From NCBI RefSeq assembly GCF_024679245.1, contig NC_090178.1, positions 29,359,955 through 29,423,954 on the forward strand: a stretch of 64,000 nt of DNA, in the 5' to 3' direction. Positions 50,028-62,060 of this stretch are shown piece after piece. The translations under genes and the position numbers were made by a program. Position 1 is the first letter of the stretch. Each line of letters starts with the position of its first letter. The notes beneath the pieces are model-generated. The model had not been told where the DNA came from and made no database searches. It was given only the letters and a program-made list of their open reading frames with translations. This DNA comes from Pseudorasbora parva. Lineage: Eukaryota; Chordata; Actinopteri; Cypriniformes; Gobionidae.

Positions 50028-50916
50028 TCGAAGGGAATAAGGAGATATGCTTGGCAATGAGGGCAAAAATATTTCTGTGCACTTTGAAAGAGGAATTAGG
50101 GTTTCATTTTACATTTCTCTCACTTTCCCTCCCTCTCTTCCTCTCTCTCTTTCTGCTCTTCACTCCTCTTGCCAAGAGCTCAGCAGGGTAAGTGATACTC
50201 CACTCCGGGGACTCACATAACCCCAAACACATGCCACCAGCACATTGGCTTACACGCGTACGCCTTGAACACCACACGCAATTGCACCTTATCTCATCCA
50301 TGACGCCACACTCAAACGTTAGTTTCATTGTTATGAAAGGCATCATACAGACAATGATTTTAGGTGTTCCCAAAACCCTAACTTGCCCCCAAAACCTCAT
50401 GCCATCCTGTCAACATTATTAGTCTGAAAGCTAAACAGCCTTTTAAGTAGTGAAGACCACTTCAAAAGTCCACATAAAGTTGATTCTAGACTTGTTTCAC
50501 TGTTTGTGAGAACATTTCACTCTTACAAGTGTAGCCAAACCTGCGCACACACACATCCACACACTGCCTGACAAATAGGTCAATGATGTGACACTTATGT
50601 TTTTGTCCTATTCATTTATTTAAAAAAACATATTCACATACAAGCACCTGAAATCACCTACAATCAGCATGTCTTTTTTGTATAAAAATATTGTTTATAT
50701 TTTTTGGAGGAAGTTTTTAGAGTAGTGGTTTAAAGTAAAACAAAAATGTCAGGGTGAAACAAGTGTCCTTACATCAAAATGTTTTATATATATATATATA
50801 TAATTATATTTATATAGATATGATTATATACATAATTATGTATATATAATTGTGTGTGTATCATATGTCGTGTGTATATAAGTCATATATGACATGGGAA
50901 GCATATGCATATATAA

Positions 50917-50979
<63 letters not shown>

Positions 50980-51113
50980 TGCTGTCAAACAATTAATCAT
51001 TTAATCATCAATGTCACATCCAAATAAAAGATTGTGTTTACATAATATGTGTGTGTACTGTGTATAATTATTATGTATATATAATTATAATGCACACACA
51101 TGCATGAATTTAT

Positions 51114-51182
<69 letters not shown>
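50028..51182. other. Intergenic with AT arrays and a MITE left end
   Basis: (AT)n at 50920-50976 and 51121-51181. Between them TAGTGCTGTCAAACAATTAA at 50977 begins the left half of a common hAT-type MITE whose right half is missing. No gene seen in 50028-50780. Confidence 0.6.
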
Positions 51183-51186
<4 letters not shown>

Positions 51187-51555
51187 CCTAAAGGATTAGT
51201 AACACCATACTAATACTGTGTTTGACCCCCTTTTCGCCTTCAGAACTGCCTTAATTCTACATGGCATTGATTCAACAAGGTGCTGAAAGCATTCTTTAGA
51301 AATGTTGGCCCATATTTATTGGATAGCATCTTGCAGTTGATGGAGATTTGTGGGATGCAATGAAGCTCCCGTTCCACCACATCCCAAAGATTCTCTATTG
51401 GGTTGAGATCTGGTGACTGTGGGGGCCATTTTAGTACAGTGAAACCAATTTGAAATGATTCGAGCTTTGTGAAATGGTGCATTATCCTGCTGGAAGTAGC
51501 CATCAGAGGATGGGTACATAGTGGTCATAAAGGGATGGACATTGTCAGAAACAAT

Positions 51556-51736
51556 TAGGGGTGTGCCATATCATATTGTCCGCGATAATACCGTTATAAT
51601 TTTTTACATGATAAAAAAGTGTCATATCGCGATATCAATGATATAGCGACGCGATGACGTATTTACTTTCCCTAGCGCGCACAACAACAACACCTGTCTG
51701 AGAGAGAAGAGCACAAAGAGCAGCACGTCAGCCTCC

Positions 51737-51783
<47 letters not shown>

Positions 51784-52038
51784 AGTACCTAAAGGGGAGC
51801 TACTTGGTTGCAAGAGGTTAGCTCTCTTGACAACTGAAATTACATTGTCAGCTTAAAGCTGTTTTTGATGTTTGTCGCGAATATTTGACCGGAAGGGTAA
51901 CATTGACGGTTATTTTCGTCAGTTACAGCTAGTTAGATATAGCATTGTGCACGCTTTGAATGAGACACCGAGATAAAGAAAGTAGTGTATAAAGTAATAT
52001 GTTTATTTGAATGAATGGATTATAGCATTTATTTGAAT

Positions 52039-52084
<46 letters not shown>

Positions 52085-53505
52085 CGTACATGCGTGACTG
52101 CGTCTGTTCAGCGTCTCTCTAAACAATGCAGTTATGCAGACAGTTGTGCGTTTATTACTTTAAAATAGCGACTAACCCCATCATTGCTGAGAAATATAAT
52201 GTAGTGATCCAGTAGGTTAGCTATTTTGTTTCTAAAAGTCACGGGGCGGCGTTGATAACTAGTTTCCGTTAGCCTGACGTGGTCATACTCAATTCTAGTC
52301 AGAATATGAGTCTGAAACTGCTCCATTGGGCAGTGATTATGAGGCGTGTTTCAACCGAACTCGGAAAGACATAAATTGGACAGACCTACAACCAATCAGA
52401 GCAACGAAGGGACGCATAACATTACTTGTCAAATGCATAGACTGTAAAAAAAAGGTCAAATGTCAACAGAGCTCAACTGCACTGTGATGCCAAGTCCGCG
52501 TTTTTACACGGGTTCTTTTCTATGTCTGCGGTTGAAGCGACTATTATGTGATATATAGACCCTGGAGTGAGAATTTTAGCAGGCAACCTTGCCACAATAA
52601 CACACATTTTACCCCCAAAAGCCATTTTTTCCCCGGAGAACCCCCCTAGTAGTTGCTGCGTTTTGTTGTAAAAACTTGGCAACCCTGTCTGCATGCGCGC
52701 TGAAATCAGGCTGGAATACACGATCTTTGCCAGAGTTGTAAAATAATTTAATGATACACAGAGTACTTACCCAACATGATCATCATTTCTGAGAGAAATT
52801 GTGATGGTGAATGCATATACAAACAAGCTCTCCGTTTAGGATTCAAACAAATATAATCCAAGCTCCTTTGATGACGTTTATGATTACGTTACTGTTGATC
52901 ATCTGTCCGTCATCGTCTAAAGCCCGCCCTTGATGATTTCATTGGTCCGAACAGTTTCTGTTCGGGGATAATTACTCCTCTATGGAGCGAGGCCAGACCG
53001 AATTGCCCGACCTAAAATTTTTGTGGGCGGGGCTAAGTTCGGCTGGCATCCAGGCTAAGTTTCCGTGCTCCTGAATCTGCAGCGCGATCTCTGTATGCGA
53101 GTGACGTGTGAATTACCTCTGCTATTGTACAACTTCCAGGCAATCAGAATTGAATATTCAGACAGACCATGGCATAAATTACTTTATTGGTAAATGTTTT
53201 ATATATATATATAAGTTGTTTTTATTTTATTTTAAGATTTCCAGTGAAAACACTAGTAACTTGTACTTTATGAAATTAGATTTACACTTTGAATTAAATA
53301 TTCTCTCATCAATGACATTAGCTCATTGGAAAAGGATAAACAATGCCGTTAATTTTGTTTGCTCTAATAAATGCTGCTGCCTATTAGCTGCAATAACCAA
53401 TAAAACTTTGTTCCATATATTTTTTTCTATATCGTCATTAATATCGTTATCGCAAATATTCTTGAAATATCGTGATATAATTTTAGGCTATATCGCCCAC
53501 CCCTA
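51556..53505. mobile_element. hAT-type non-autonomous element 1 inside Tc1 C
   Basis: Termini TAGGGGTGTGCC and the complement of TAGGGGTGGGCGATAT. Perfect 8-bp duplication GAAACAAT at 51548-51555 and 53506-53513. 1950 bp with (GAT)n (51737-51781) and (GA)n (52040-52081) arrays and no transposase frame. Confidence 0.9.
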
Positions 53506-53603
53506 GAAACAATGATCAGGTAGGCCGTGGCATTTAAACGATGCCCAATTGGCACTAAGGGGCCTAAAGTGTGCCAAGAAAACATCCCCCATACCATTAC
53601 ACC

Positions 53604-54376
53604 TAGGGTTGCCACCCGTCCCTTGAAATACGGAATCGTCCCGTATTTTCAGGAAAAATGACGCGTCCCGTATCAAAGCAATACGGGACGCGATTTGTCC
53701 CGTATTTTACATAGGTCCACCCGCATTGTGTGAAGACACGTCCTATTCTGCCCCTAATTGGGTCGCTGCCGTCGTTGGTTTGTTTGATTGGTTTGTTTCA
53801 GGTTCACGGGCCGTGAATCACGGCCAATCAGAGTCAGAAGAGGTATAGGTTCTTTTCTATATGGGCAGAATCCATTTGAAACGATGGCGGAGGCAGGTCC
53901 AAATACCTCCGCGTCCAGCTGTAAAAGTTTCAGAGCAGAAACGCAAGCGGATGCAGAGGTACAGACGAGAGTGGGAAGAAATAAATATTTGGCTGGAAAG
54001 TGTCCGCGGCAATGAATACCAAGTCAATTGCACAATAATTATTTGTCGGCGAGTGTTTTCAGTGGCGCACGCTGGCCTGTCAGATGTGAGACAGCATGCA
54101 TCGGGAGAGCAACATTCACTAAATGCAAGAGCTCACCGAAATCAAAGCACTGTCGCACAGTTCTTCATACCTCAAGCATCTCCTGAGGCAGACAGTTATG
54201 TTTTTGTTTTTTTTTATCACCTCAATTTTTTGATTGATAACGTTAGATTTCATAAATGCTGCCTATTAAGAAATAATGTTAATAATGTAGGCTACATTAA
54301 TGATGTTATGGTATGATTTGTTTATTAAGGTTAAGTTGTATAGTCAGACACAAGCATTACTTTAATAAGAGATAAG

Positions 54377-54444
<68 letters not shown>

Positions 54445-54906
54445 TTTAATCAAAATAGGACCTTTTAGGAATAAAATAAACAACTATTTGTTATGCTTAA
54501 CAAATTTAAATAATTGCATCATCCAATACTATAGAATTAACAATAGACTATAAAAACGGAATAATACATAAATATATTTACTTAACTTACCAAAAATAAA
54601 AAGGTTGTTTAGTGTTTTATTAAAATAAGAAATGATTGTAGATATTATATAATTTACCGTTATTTAGGTGTGGTTTCACTGTTTGGATGGAGTTACTGCA
54701 AACAATGACAAATATTTTAGTCAAAATCTTTGTTCACAACACTACAAAATTACTCAAGTTAATTTGCAATTTCTTATCCTACTCCCCTCTAGGTTACAGC
54801 AGCTGAGTTTGTTTTTCATTGTCATAGCTGTGTATTATACTGAGTGCATCTGTTCACACTGATTTCAATAGCAGATATCCTATTATAATGTCCATTGGTA
54901 TCAATC

Positions 54907-54984
<78 letters not shown>

Positions 54985-55119
54985 AATTAGGTTTTAAGTT
55001 ATGATATACGACCACTGCACTGGCACACCATCGGGACTGTGGTCATCGTGGCCCCGAGGGGTGTGGCCACCGCTGCGGCAGGCGTCCCTTATTTTTCTGT
55101 ATTGAAGGTGGCAACCCTA
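53604..55119 (+). mobile_element. hAT-type element 2 inside Tc1 C
   Basis: Termini TAGGGTTGCCACC and GGTGGCAACCCTA. Perfect 8-bp duplication ATTACACC at 53596-53603 and 55120-55127. 1516 bp, with a residual N-terminal zinc-finger frame and two (AT)n arrays (54379-54437, 54909-54981). The catalytic and dimerisation parts of a transposase are absent. Confidence 0.9.
53861..54316 (+). pseudogene. hAT transposase N-terminal zinc-finger remnant
   Basis: Contains EWEEINIWLESVRGNEYQVN, then a finger VNCTIIICRRVFSVAH followed by GLSDVRQHASGEQH and a STVAQFF motif. This is the N-terminal BED-like finger module of fish hAT transposases. The Cys pair is spaced by four residues where I would expect two, as if two Ile codons were added. 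The frame then drifts into non-homologous sequence, so only the DNA-binding end remains. Confidence 0.65.
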
Positions 55120-55804
55120 ATTACACCACCACCAGCAGCCTGCACAGTGGTAACAAGGAATGATGGATCCATGTTCTCATTCTGTTTACGCTAAATTCTG
55201 ACTCTACCATCTGAATGTCTCAACAGAAATTTAGACTCATCAGATCAGGCGACATTTTTCCAGTCTTCAACTGTTCTATTTTGGTGAGCTTGTGCAAATT
55301 GTAGCCTCTTTTTCCTATTTGTAGTGGTGATGAGTGGTACCCAGTGGGGTCTTCCACTGTTGTAGCCCATCTGCCTCAAGGTTGTGCGTGTTGTGGCTTC
55401 ACAAATGCTTTGCTGCATACCTCGGTTGTAACGAGTGGTTATTTTAGTCAAAGTTGCTCTTCTATCAGCTTGAATCAGTCGGTCCATTCCCCTCTGACCT
55501 CTAGCATCAACAAGGCATTTTCACCCACAGGACTGCTGCATACCTGAGTTTTTCCCTTTTCACACCCGTCTTTGTAAATCCTAGAAATGGTTGTACGTGA
55601 AAATCCCAGTAACTGAGAAGATTGTGAAATACTCAGACCAGCCCGTCTGGCACCAACAACCATGCTCAAAATCACCTTTCTTTCCCATTCTGACATTCAG
55701 TTTGGAGTTCAGGAGATTGTCTTGACCTATAATATGTTAATATTATGTGATTGTAAACACTAACTTTTATTTTAGATTCAATTTGACATATATTGACATA
55801 TGTA

Positions 55805-55808
55805 TATG

Positions 55809-55896
<88 letters not shown>

Positions 55897-55908
55897 TTAT
55901 ATATATTT
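55805..55908. repeat. (AT)n microsatellite
   Basis: About 50 AT units, directly beyond the truncated end of Tc1 C. Confidence 0.95.
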
Positions 55909-56784
55909 ATTATATATTTATAGTATATATTTTGCAACTATCATGCAAAACAAAATATACTGATCAAAGTGGGGAACCCTGCAAGCCTAATGGTTATAAA
56001 GACTAATAACTCCCTTAAAAAGTTATATAATTTTATAATTTTATGGCAAGACTAGGTTGGTTAAGGTTGTAAAATGTTATAATGTTATATCACTCTATAA
56101 CAACTTATTCTTCAAATATTTGTGAATAAATAATTCATTATGTCTTGCAAAAAAAAAAGTTTTTTTCAAAAATCTTTTCTTTTCTTTCTTTATTGTGGGC
56201 ACACTTATACATTATTAAAAATTAAAATGTTCCATCTTGCTCACACAAACACGCACACATGCATCTGATGAAGGGTCGATTTGTAGTGTGGATGAAGCTA
56301 AATTAATTTGGGCGAAGAAGTAAATGTAGATCATGCCTGAGTATTTACTTTGACTTATAATCCTTTTACAGTATATCTATTAAATTTAATATGAACCACA
56401 TGATTTTTTTCAATCAAGCTGTTTCTTTTTCATTCTCTTTCTATATACATCATGTTCCTCCCTTTTTCCCCATGTGTTGTTCATTCTCTCTTAGTCCACC
56501 TTTTGCTCATTATCAAACTGTTCCACTTTTCATCTCCCCCTTTCCTCCTCCTTAATTCTCCCTCCCACATGAACATACACACAATCGCACACACACCTCT
56601 AATCATTTAGTCTCTGTACAGTCAAATCAGTCTCGGACTGGTGAGGCAATAGCCAAACATTCATCTACCCGTATTGGCTGGCTTCTTATCTCCGAAATCA
56701 CTTCCTACTGTCTTCGGTTATCCATCCTGTTTCCATCAGAACAATACTCTCAGCTCAAACACACACACATTGTTTGTCTTGTAA
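55909..56784. other. Unannotated intergenic
   Basis: AT-rich then pyrimidine-rich (56400-56600); no feature supported. Confidence 0.5.
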
Positions 56785-57033
56785 ATGTTGTTCACCTTTT
56801 TCTTGGTCACACTTCTGGCAAACCACAGCCACTCCGGCACTAAACTTGACCCGACCTTTGACTTGGTGTCCTATGACACCAATTACCACCAGGCTGTTTC
56901 TTCCCCTTGTTCTGAAAAGGAGCATTTCAGAATCCAGAGTGAATGTTCTCCAGTTTTGTTTGTTGAATGTGATCCAAAATGCTGCATAAATGAACTCTTT
57001 TACCTCAACAAACCTCAGTCATCTGAGGCTGCG
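56785..57033 (+). CDS. Candidate first coding exon of an unrecognised secreted protein
   Basis: ATG at 56785 opens a frame of exactly 83 codons ending at a consensus donor (GCG|GTAAGTG, GT at 57034). The first residues MLFTFFLVTLLANHSHSGT look like a signal peptide. The rest is Cys-containing (SSPCSEKEHFRIQSECSPVL, ECDPKCCINELFYL), compatible with an extracellular protein. I do not recognise the family and found no convincing second exon. The 3' part of this exon (GATCCAAAATGCTG... CAGTCATCT) is repeated in diverged form at about 57494-57560. It may be a real small gene, a decayed gene or chance. Confidence 0.35.
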
Positions 57034-60000
57034 GTAAGTGTGTGCGTTAAAACTGGCACTTGAAACGAAAAGGCCCGTTCCTTACCCATCAGGCATCCAT
57101 GTTATCCGCTTTCTGTGCCAAAGCATTTGGTTCTTGTTTATTTTTCCCTGTTGGTTTTAGTCTGGAGGTTGAAAGTCAGCTTAAAAGGCCATTTTCATAT
57201 TAGAATAATGCAGAAAGAACAAACAGTGATGTTCAATAGCCTACATTAACTGTATATGGTAAAGAGTTCTTGGACCAAGGGCCTTAGCAAATACTAGAAC
57301 ATTTTTGGTTGCTAACGCCATATAACAGACAGCTGACCTGAGTTTCTTTCAAGAAAGAAGAACAGAGTGTAGCTGAGGTAACGGGAGTTAAATTTAATTA
57401 TAATGTACGGTAGATCTCTTCCTCTCTTTCTGTCTCTCTAAGTGGGGGATTTCTGAGACTGATATTTTGTTAAGAGTCCTCGTGCCTTGATTTAGATCCA
57501 AAATGCTGTATAAATGAACTCTTCCACCCACATCTTTCAGTAGCTTTCAGTCATCTAAAGCTTGAGTATGTAAAGGTTCATCAGTACGGTTAATGAACAA
57601 GTCTTATGATGAATAATCTCTGTAAAAGTCTGACAATACCTTACAGGACATGGCTACTTAACACTGAATCATGACTCACTTATTGAACTGCAAGTTCTGA
57701 GTAAATTCATCATTGCTCTTACACGCTGTGCAACCAACTCTTTATCAGTGTAGTTATGTGTGTTTCTTGTATAGCTCTTGTATAGCCTTATTGTAATAAG
57801 TATGCATTAAAAAATAATAAGTAGCATAATATGACAATAAAATTATAACTATAATTATAGAAAAAGACATGGGAAGAAAAACAAGAGGCTTTTCCCAGGC
57901 TCTGTCACCTTAGTTTATGTACAAACCGCTTATTTTCCTGCTTTTTTTTTTTTTTTGGCTATAAAAGTTCAATTTAAGTGCAAGCCCGGTTTAAAACACT
58001 CCACCCTTTTCTACCCTACCGCCACCCCTCAGCCTTTCACTCTTCACTCATTCTTTCAGTTCATTCTTTCCTCCTTTCTCCTCAAAACCAATTGTTGCAT
58101 TTGTTGGCTCTGCCTGGTGTGTGCATGTATTGATTTGCCTAATGTCATAATTGTGTCATGACCTATTGACTGAAGTCAGTGCCAGCTTGCCAGAGCTTAA
58201 GGCTTGATTGATAGTTGTTCAGTGGAGTCTCAAAGGGAATGAACAGGGAGTCCTCATGAAGACTGGTGCGTGTTTATGATATAATGCGTCATCAGATGTA
58301 TCTTAGCATTGAAAATGTACAGCAACATTGTGTCTAGAGTCTCAATGATTATATCAGTACATGATCTGAAAACAGTGTAGAACCAAAGACTTTGATGTGC
58401 CTATGAGAAGAGTATATGGAAATGGAATAAAAGAAAGACATTAATATGACAAAGCCAATGGGAGAAAGAAAAAGGGTGGAAATGTGGTGGAATGCTTGTA
58501 TAGAAAGGCCAGATTCCTGTACCACATAACAATAACTGCACACGGAAAGCCCAGAGAAGTGATTTAATGGTTGGAAAGGTGAAGAAGAGGTTAAAGGTGC
58601 TGTCATTTTTACTTGATTTCCCATAAAAAGTGTTAACACTGTGGCTTTGCGGTGGTAAAAAAATAAAAAAATAAAACCTTGCTCTGTTTGTTTGAGCATC
58701 CCAACCAGCCTGTATACCTGAATGGGGCCTATAATACCTTAGCTCCTGTGGATTATGAGATGGCAAAATGTCCACACAATCATGTCAGGTTGAACGTTTC
58801 AGAATCTTATGCAGTAATTCATCGGGTAAACTGCTCTTTTGGATGTCATACTCATATGTTGCAGCTTTCTGAATGCTATACTAGGGAAATATGCATATTT
58901 TGAATGCAAGGAATCCTTTTTTACAATTATGCTTGTGGTAGAGGCACAGAAATTACGCATGATAACATGACAAAAATATATAAGTGAGGAAAACATAGGA
59001 AATATAGTATAGACCTATTGAGAGTAAAATTCCTATAGATATAAGTCTCACACTGTTGCCATCAGTCGAGAAGTCTTGATAATGATCTTGAAAGGAAATT
59101 TCATTGAGGGAAAAAAGCAGCGAATGCCAATATGAATGGGGAAAATCTGCCTCGTGCTGTCATTACATTTGAGCAATAGTGTCATCTAGTGGATAAGGAG
59201 AGGTCACAAAATGCATCTTTACAGAGGGAGTTTGCAGATCAGTACTTTCACAACTTGGCTTAGTTCAGTTCACCTGCCATATAGCTACTGGCTTGCAAAA
59301 ATATCCTACCCAAGTAGCCTAGCTCTGTTTGGAAAATTTGACTTTTTCCTTAAGTTTTCTTCAGGATCTGAAATATTCTGTTCAATTTGTTTAATAGATT
59401 AGCCTTCACGGAGCACACGAGCCCTCTGCTGGCAAATAGGCTTTGAACGTTTTGCACCTGCAACCAGGCATTTCAAATTAAAGAGGTGAAGAGGATCAAT
59501 GTTAATGTTACATTTTGTTTCCACAAGCAGGTGAAAAAAAAAAAGATCTTCAAATGTCAAGTAGGCCTAGACATTTTTTTTGTGCTAATTTAATACCCCA
59601 ACCAAGTTACAATTAAGGAGACAGGGGATGTTTCAGTGGTAACAATTCCAATCTGGCCAATCAGGAACTAGTTACAAATCATCTGATTCACTTCACACAT
59701 GCTACGTTTAGTCCTTATTCCACATGTGGTAAAGTAAAACCCTGTGGTTTTCGAGTTGTAACAACAAGACTGGGGGTTAGTTGTAACAACAATGAAACAT
59801 TATGGAAGAACATTTTTTTGAATTTATATAGGTTTTTATTTGAATTTCAGTATAGGTCTTGGAAGATGTTAGAAGATAAAGAGGGTATTCACGGAGGAAT
59901 AAGAAAAACTACTTCAAGTGGTCAAATTAAATTTATTACAGTCAATTATCATGACTGAGAGTGACCCACACAGACACACACATCAGTTATATCAAAAAGT

Positions 60001-60739
60001 CAGTGTTGAACAAAAAGCTTTCAAAATCCTTTGTTTTGTTTTTGTGTGTGGTCGTAATCCTTATTCATTATGTTATATATCATCCCGGTGAATATCACAT
60101 TGTTACATCTCACCTCAGGGCATGTTAAAACCAACCCAGACTATGGGGTAAATTGCACCATTTCACTCCTTGTGTCTGAATCGAAACCACACATTTTCTG
60201 TGTATTGCAAAGATATGTAATTTAATAGACACTTTTAACTAGCTTGAATTACATTTTGAACACACTGTCTTAAAAGCACTCCCAAGATATAGACAGAAAG
60301 ATAAAACATGTTACAGCCACACCCAGACCCCATGTCCTCCATCTCCTCACATTGACCTGATATCAAAGACTCATGACCCAATTATATGCTGTCTAACACA
60401 CCCCAATACCACAACATATCACTTCTGCATTTTTAAAGGTTTTTCCATCTCAGTTGGTTTCTGTCTAACCTTAACTTCCTATCAAAAAACATCTGTTTAA
60501 AAAAACTAAAAAGACAGAAACTATGTCATTGTTGAAAACACAGGCCAAAAACAGAAAGATTGCATTTTTTTTAAAGCGTTTTTATTAATGGATAAAATAT
60601 GGTAGCTAATAAACTTGATAAACTCAGGTCCCTTTGGTATCTAGTTCTTTTGTGACACACACAAAATTTTAAAAACACACAGACTACATGAATTCCTGAT
60701 GGAACCATCTCGACATATATCACACCATAGGCCTACACA

Positions 60740-60808
<69 letters not shown>

Positions 60809-61134
60809 ACGAATGAAACAAGTTTTTGTACTTTTGTTTATTTGACCTGAGTGCCGACCTTTCAGCCGCAGGGCCAAACATTAAAAAAAAGAAGAAATGG
60901 TATCAACCATCTAGGCTAATTATTGAGCAGTTCAGTCATTTGAGGTAACAGCTGGCAGTCGATTTAAAAGAATACTTCGTTTATTATTTATGCACAATTA
61001 GCCTATTACTGTTGTTTTAAAACCTTTGTATTATGTTATAAAAATTAACAAACAAATAGAAACACAACAAAAATGCATGTCTTTTGAGGTCTTTAACATA
61101 CAAGTAGCACTAAAAACATATATATGTTTTAATC
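57034..61134. other. Intergenic, mostly unannotated
   Basis: Contains a diverged repeat of the 56963-57026 segment at about 57494-57560 and (GT)n at 60742-60800. Short ORFs (58349-58699, 58401-58775, 58679-58903) have no domains. No splice-supported exons seen. Confidence 0.5.
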
Positions 61135-61710
61135 TTACGAAATGTAAACCATTACTACCAAAGTAAACAGAAAAGAAAGTACGTTTATCACGGTAGTTTT
61201 AGTCCCCGAGCTCCCCTTAGCCCCGCAGTCCAGCTGGTTATTACTTGGCGCTGCGTTTTCTGGGTTTCCCTCGAAATGGACCGGTTGACAGGCATCTTCT
61301 ATCTCTTCACAAGCGAGGATGATGTGTTTGGTTTCATTGCGCATGCTTCTGATCCCGCACGTGCCATCGGTGGTATCAATCCGCACTGTTACGAAGGAGA
61401 ATTTCTCTTTACTGATACACAGGTTACCTGACTTGGTCTTGCCCCCAGCTTTAGTACACACATTTTCCACCCTCTGTTTCTCGCTGGCTCGGAAAAACGA
61501 CTGCGTCGGTCTGCCGCACGTCTGAATTTTCCTCAGGAAACTTTCCCATGCGTTTTGGTCCCACGTTTTTGGCACCCCATCAGGAATATGGCGCTTGAGG
61601 AAAATACTATGAGCGTTGTTGTACTTCGCTGGCATACAAGGCTTAGAGTTTGTATCCGCTGACTGACTTTGAGGCAAAACAAATACCAAAAGTACCAAAA
61701 AGGGAATCAT
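61135..61710 (-). CDS. RNase A-superfamily-like secreted protein with GPI-anchor-like tail
   Basis: 191 aa, single coding exon. Signal peptide MIPFLVLLVFVLPQSQSA. RNase A landmarks in order: FLKRH (H41, equals His12), TC65 (Cys40), NVC85 (Cys58), NLC98 (Cys72), TC118 (Cys95), ILAC134 (Cys110) and QPVHFE (H145, equals His119). The usual CKxxNTF with catalytic Lys41 is CGRPTQSF here, so ribonuclease activity is doubtful. Cys26 and Cys84 are both absent. Extra cysteines C25, C141 and C162 resemble the rewired disulfides of frog RNases. The C-terminal 20 residues are hydrophobic after a Gly/Ser-rich stretch, as in GPI-anchored proteins. An acceptor (TTTTTTTAG) at 61720 and a donor at 61930 indicate an upstream non-coding exon, as is usual for this family. 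Confidence 0.75.
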   Translation of the reverse strand: MIPFLVLLVFVLPQSQSADTNSKPCMPAKYNNAHSIFLKRHIPDGVPKTWDQNAWESFLRKIQTCGRPTQSFFRASEKQRVENVCTKAGGKTKSGNLCISKEKFSFVTVRIDTTDGTCGIRSMRNETKHIILACEEIEDACQPVHFEGNPENAAPSNNQLDCGAKGSSGTKTTVINVLSFLFTLVVMVYIS

Positions 61711-61930
61711 TTTGAAGACCTAAAAAAAGGGGGAAAGCAGACGGGTTACTATTACGCTTCGCGGCCACGTATAGTCATTTAAAATGGCTTACGCCTCCCA
61801 TTTAAATGTATAAAAATAGCATGCGTTACAAACAGCTCTGCTGGCGACTCTGGCACGCGCGTGGTAGCCTATAGGCTATTCTTTCCCTAAAAAGCAAACG
61901 AGGTAGTTTACATTTGATGATTAGGCTTAC

Positions 61931-62060
61931 CGAAATATTGCAGACCTTCGTGTTGGTGACTACGTTTGCAAAGCCCTTCTGTCTCTTTTTTGCTTCCTCC
62001 TTTAGCTGAACGAAATAGTTATTTGTGCATTTCTCTCTTTGAGTTTCAATCTCCCAGTGT
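61931..62060 (-). other. Probable 5' non-coding exon of the RNase-like gene
   Basis: Donor CG|GTAAGCC (GT at 61930-61929) pairs with acceptor AG at 61721-61720; exon 2 starts at 61719, nine bases before the ATG. The 5' boundary is not visible; the end given is a guess. Confidence 0.45.

Larger units (their letters stand above)
51240..55696 (-). pseudogene. Tc1 C transposase, interrupted
   Basis: The N-terminal part starts at ATG 55696 (MSEWERKVILSMVVGARRAG, helix-turn-helix GLSISQSSQLLGFSRTTISR) and continues in another frame at 55487-55245 (DRLIQADRRATLTKI). A short middle piece is at 53595-53514. The catalytic end is at 51528-51240 (YFQQDNAPFHKA and SPDLNPIENLWD) across two frames. Two insertions and frameshifts make it inactive. 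Confidence 0.88.
51183..55728 (-). mobile_element. Tc1-like transposon C, split into three by two hAT insertions
   Basis: Tc1 sequence runs 51183-51555, resumes at 53514-53603 and again at 55128-55728. It begins with the terminal motif TTCACCTAAAGGATTAGTAA. The far end (after GGAGTTCAGGAGATTGTC) is missing, so the element is truncated. Removing the two inserts plus one copy of each 8-bp duplication joins the three Tc1 pieces. Confidence 0.9.

Noticed and set aside
61135..61710. Identification as an FGF-binding protein
   Set aside because: Considered because of the secreted Cys-rich build, but the His12/His119-like motifs (FLKRH, QPVHFE) and the cysteine order fit RNase A better.
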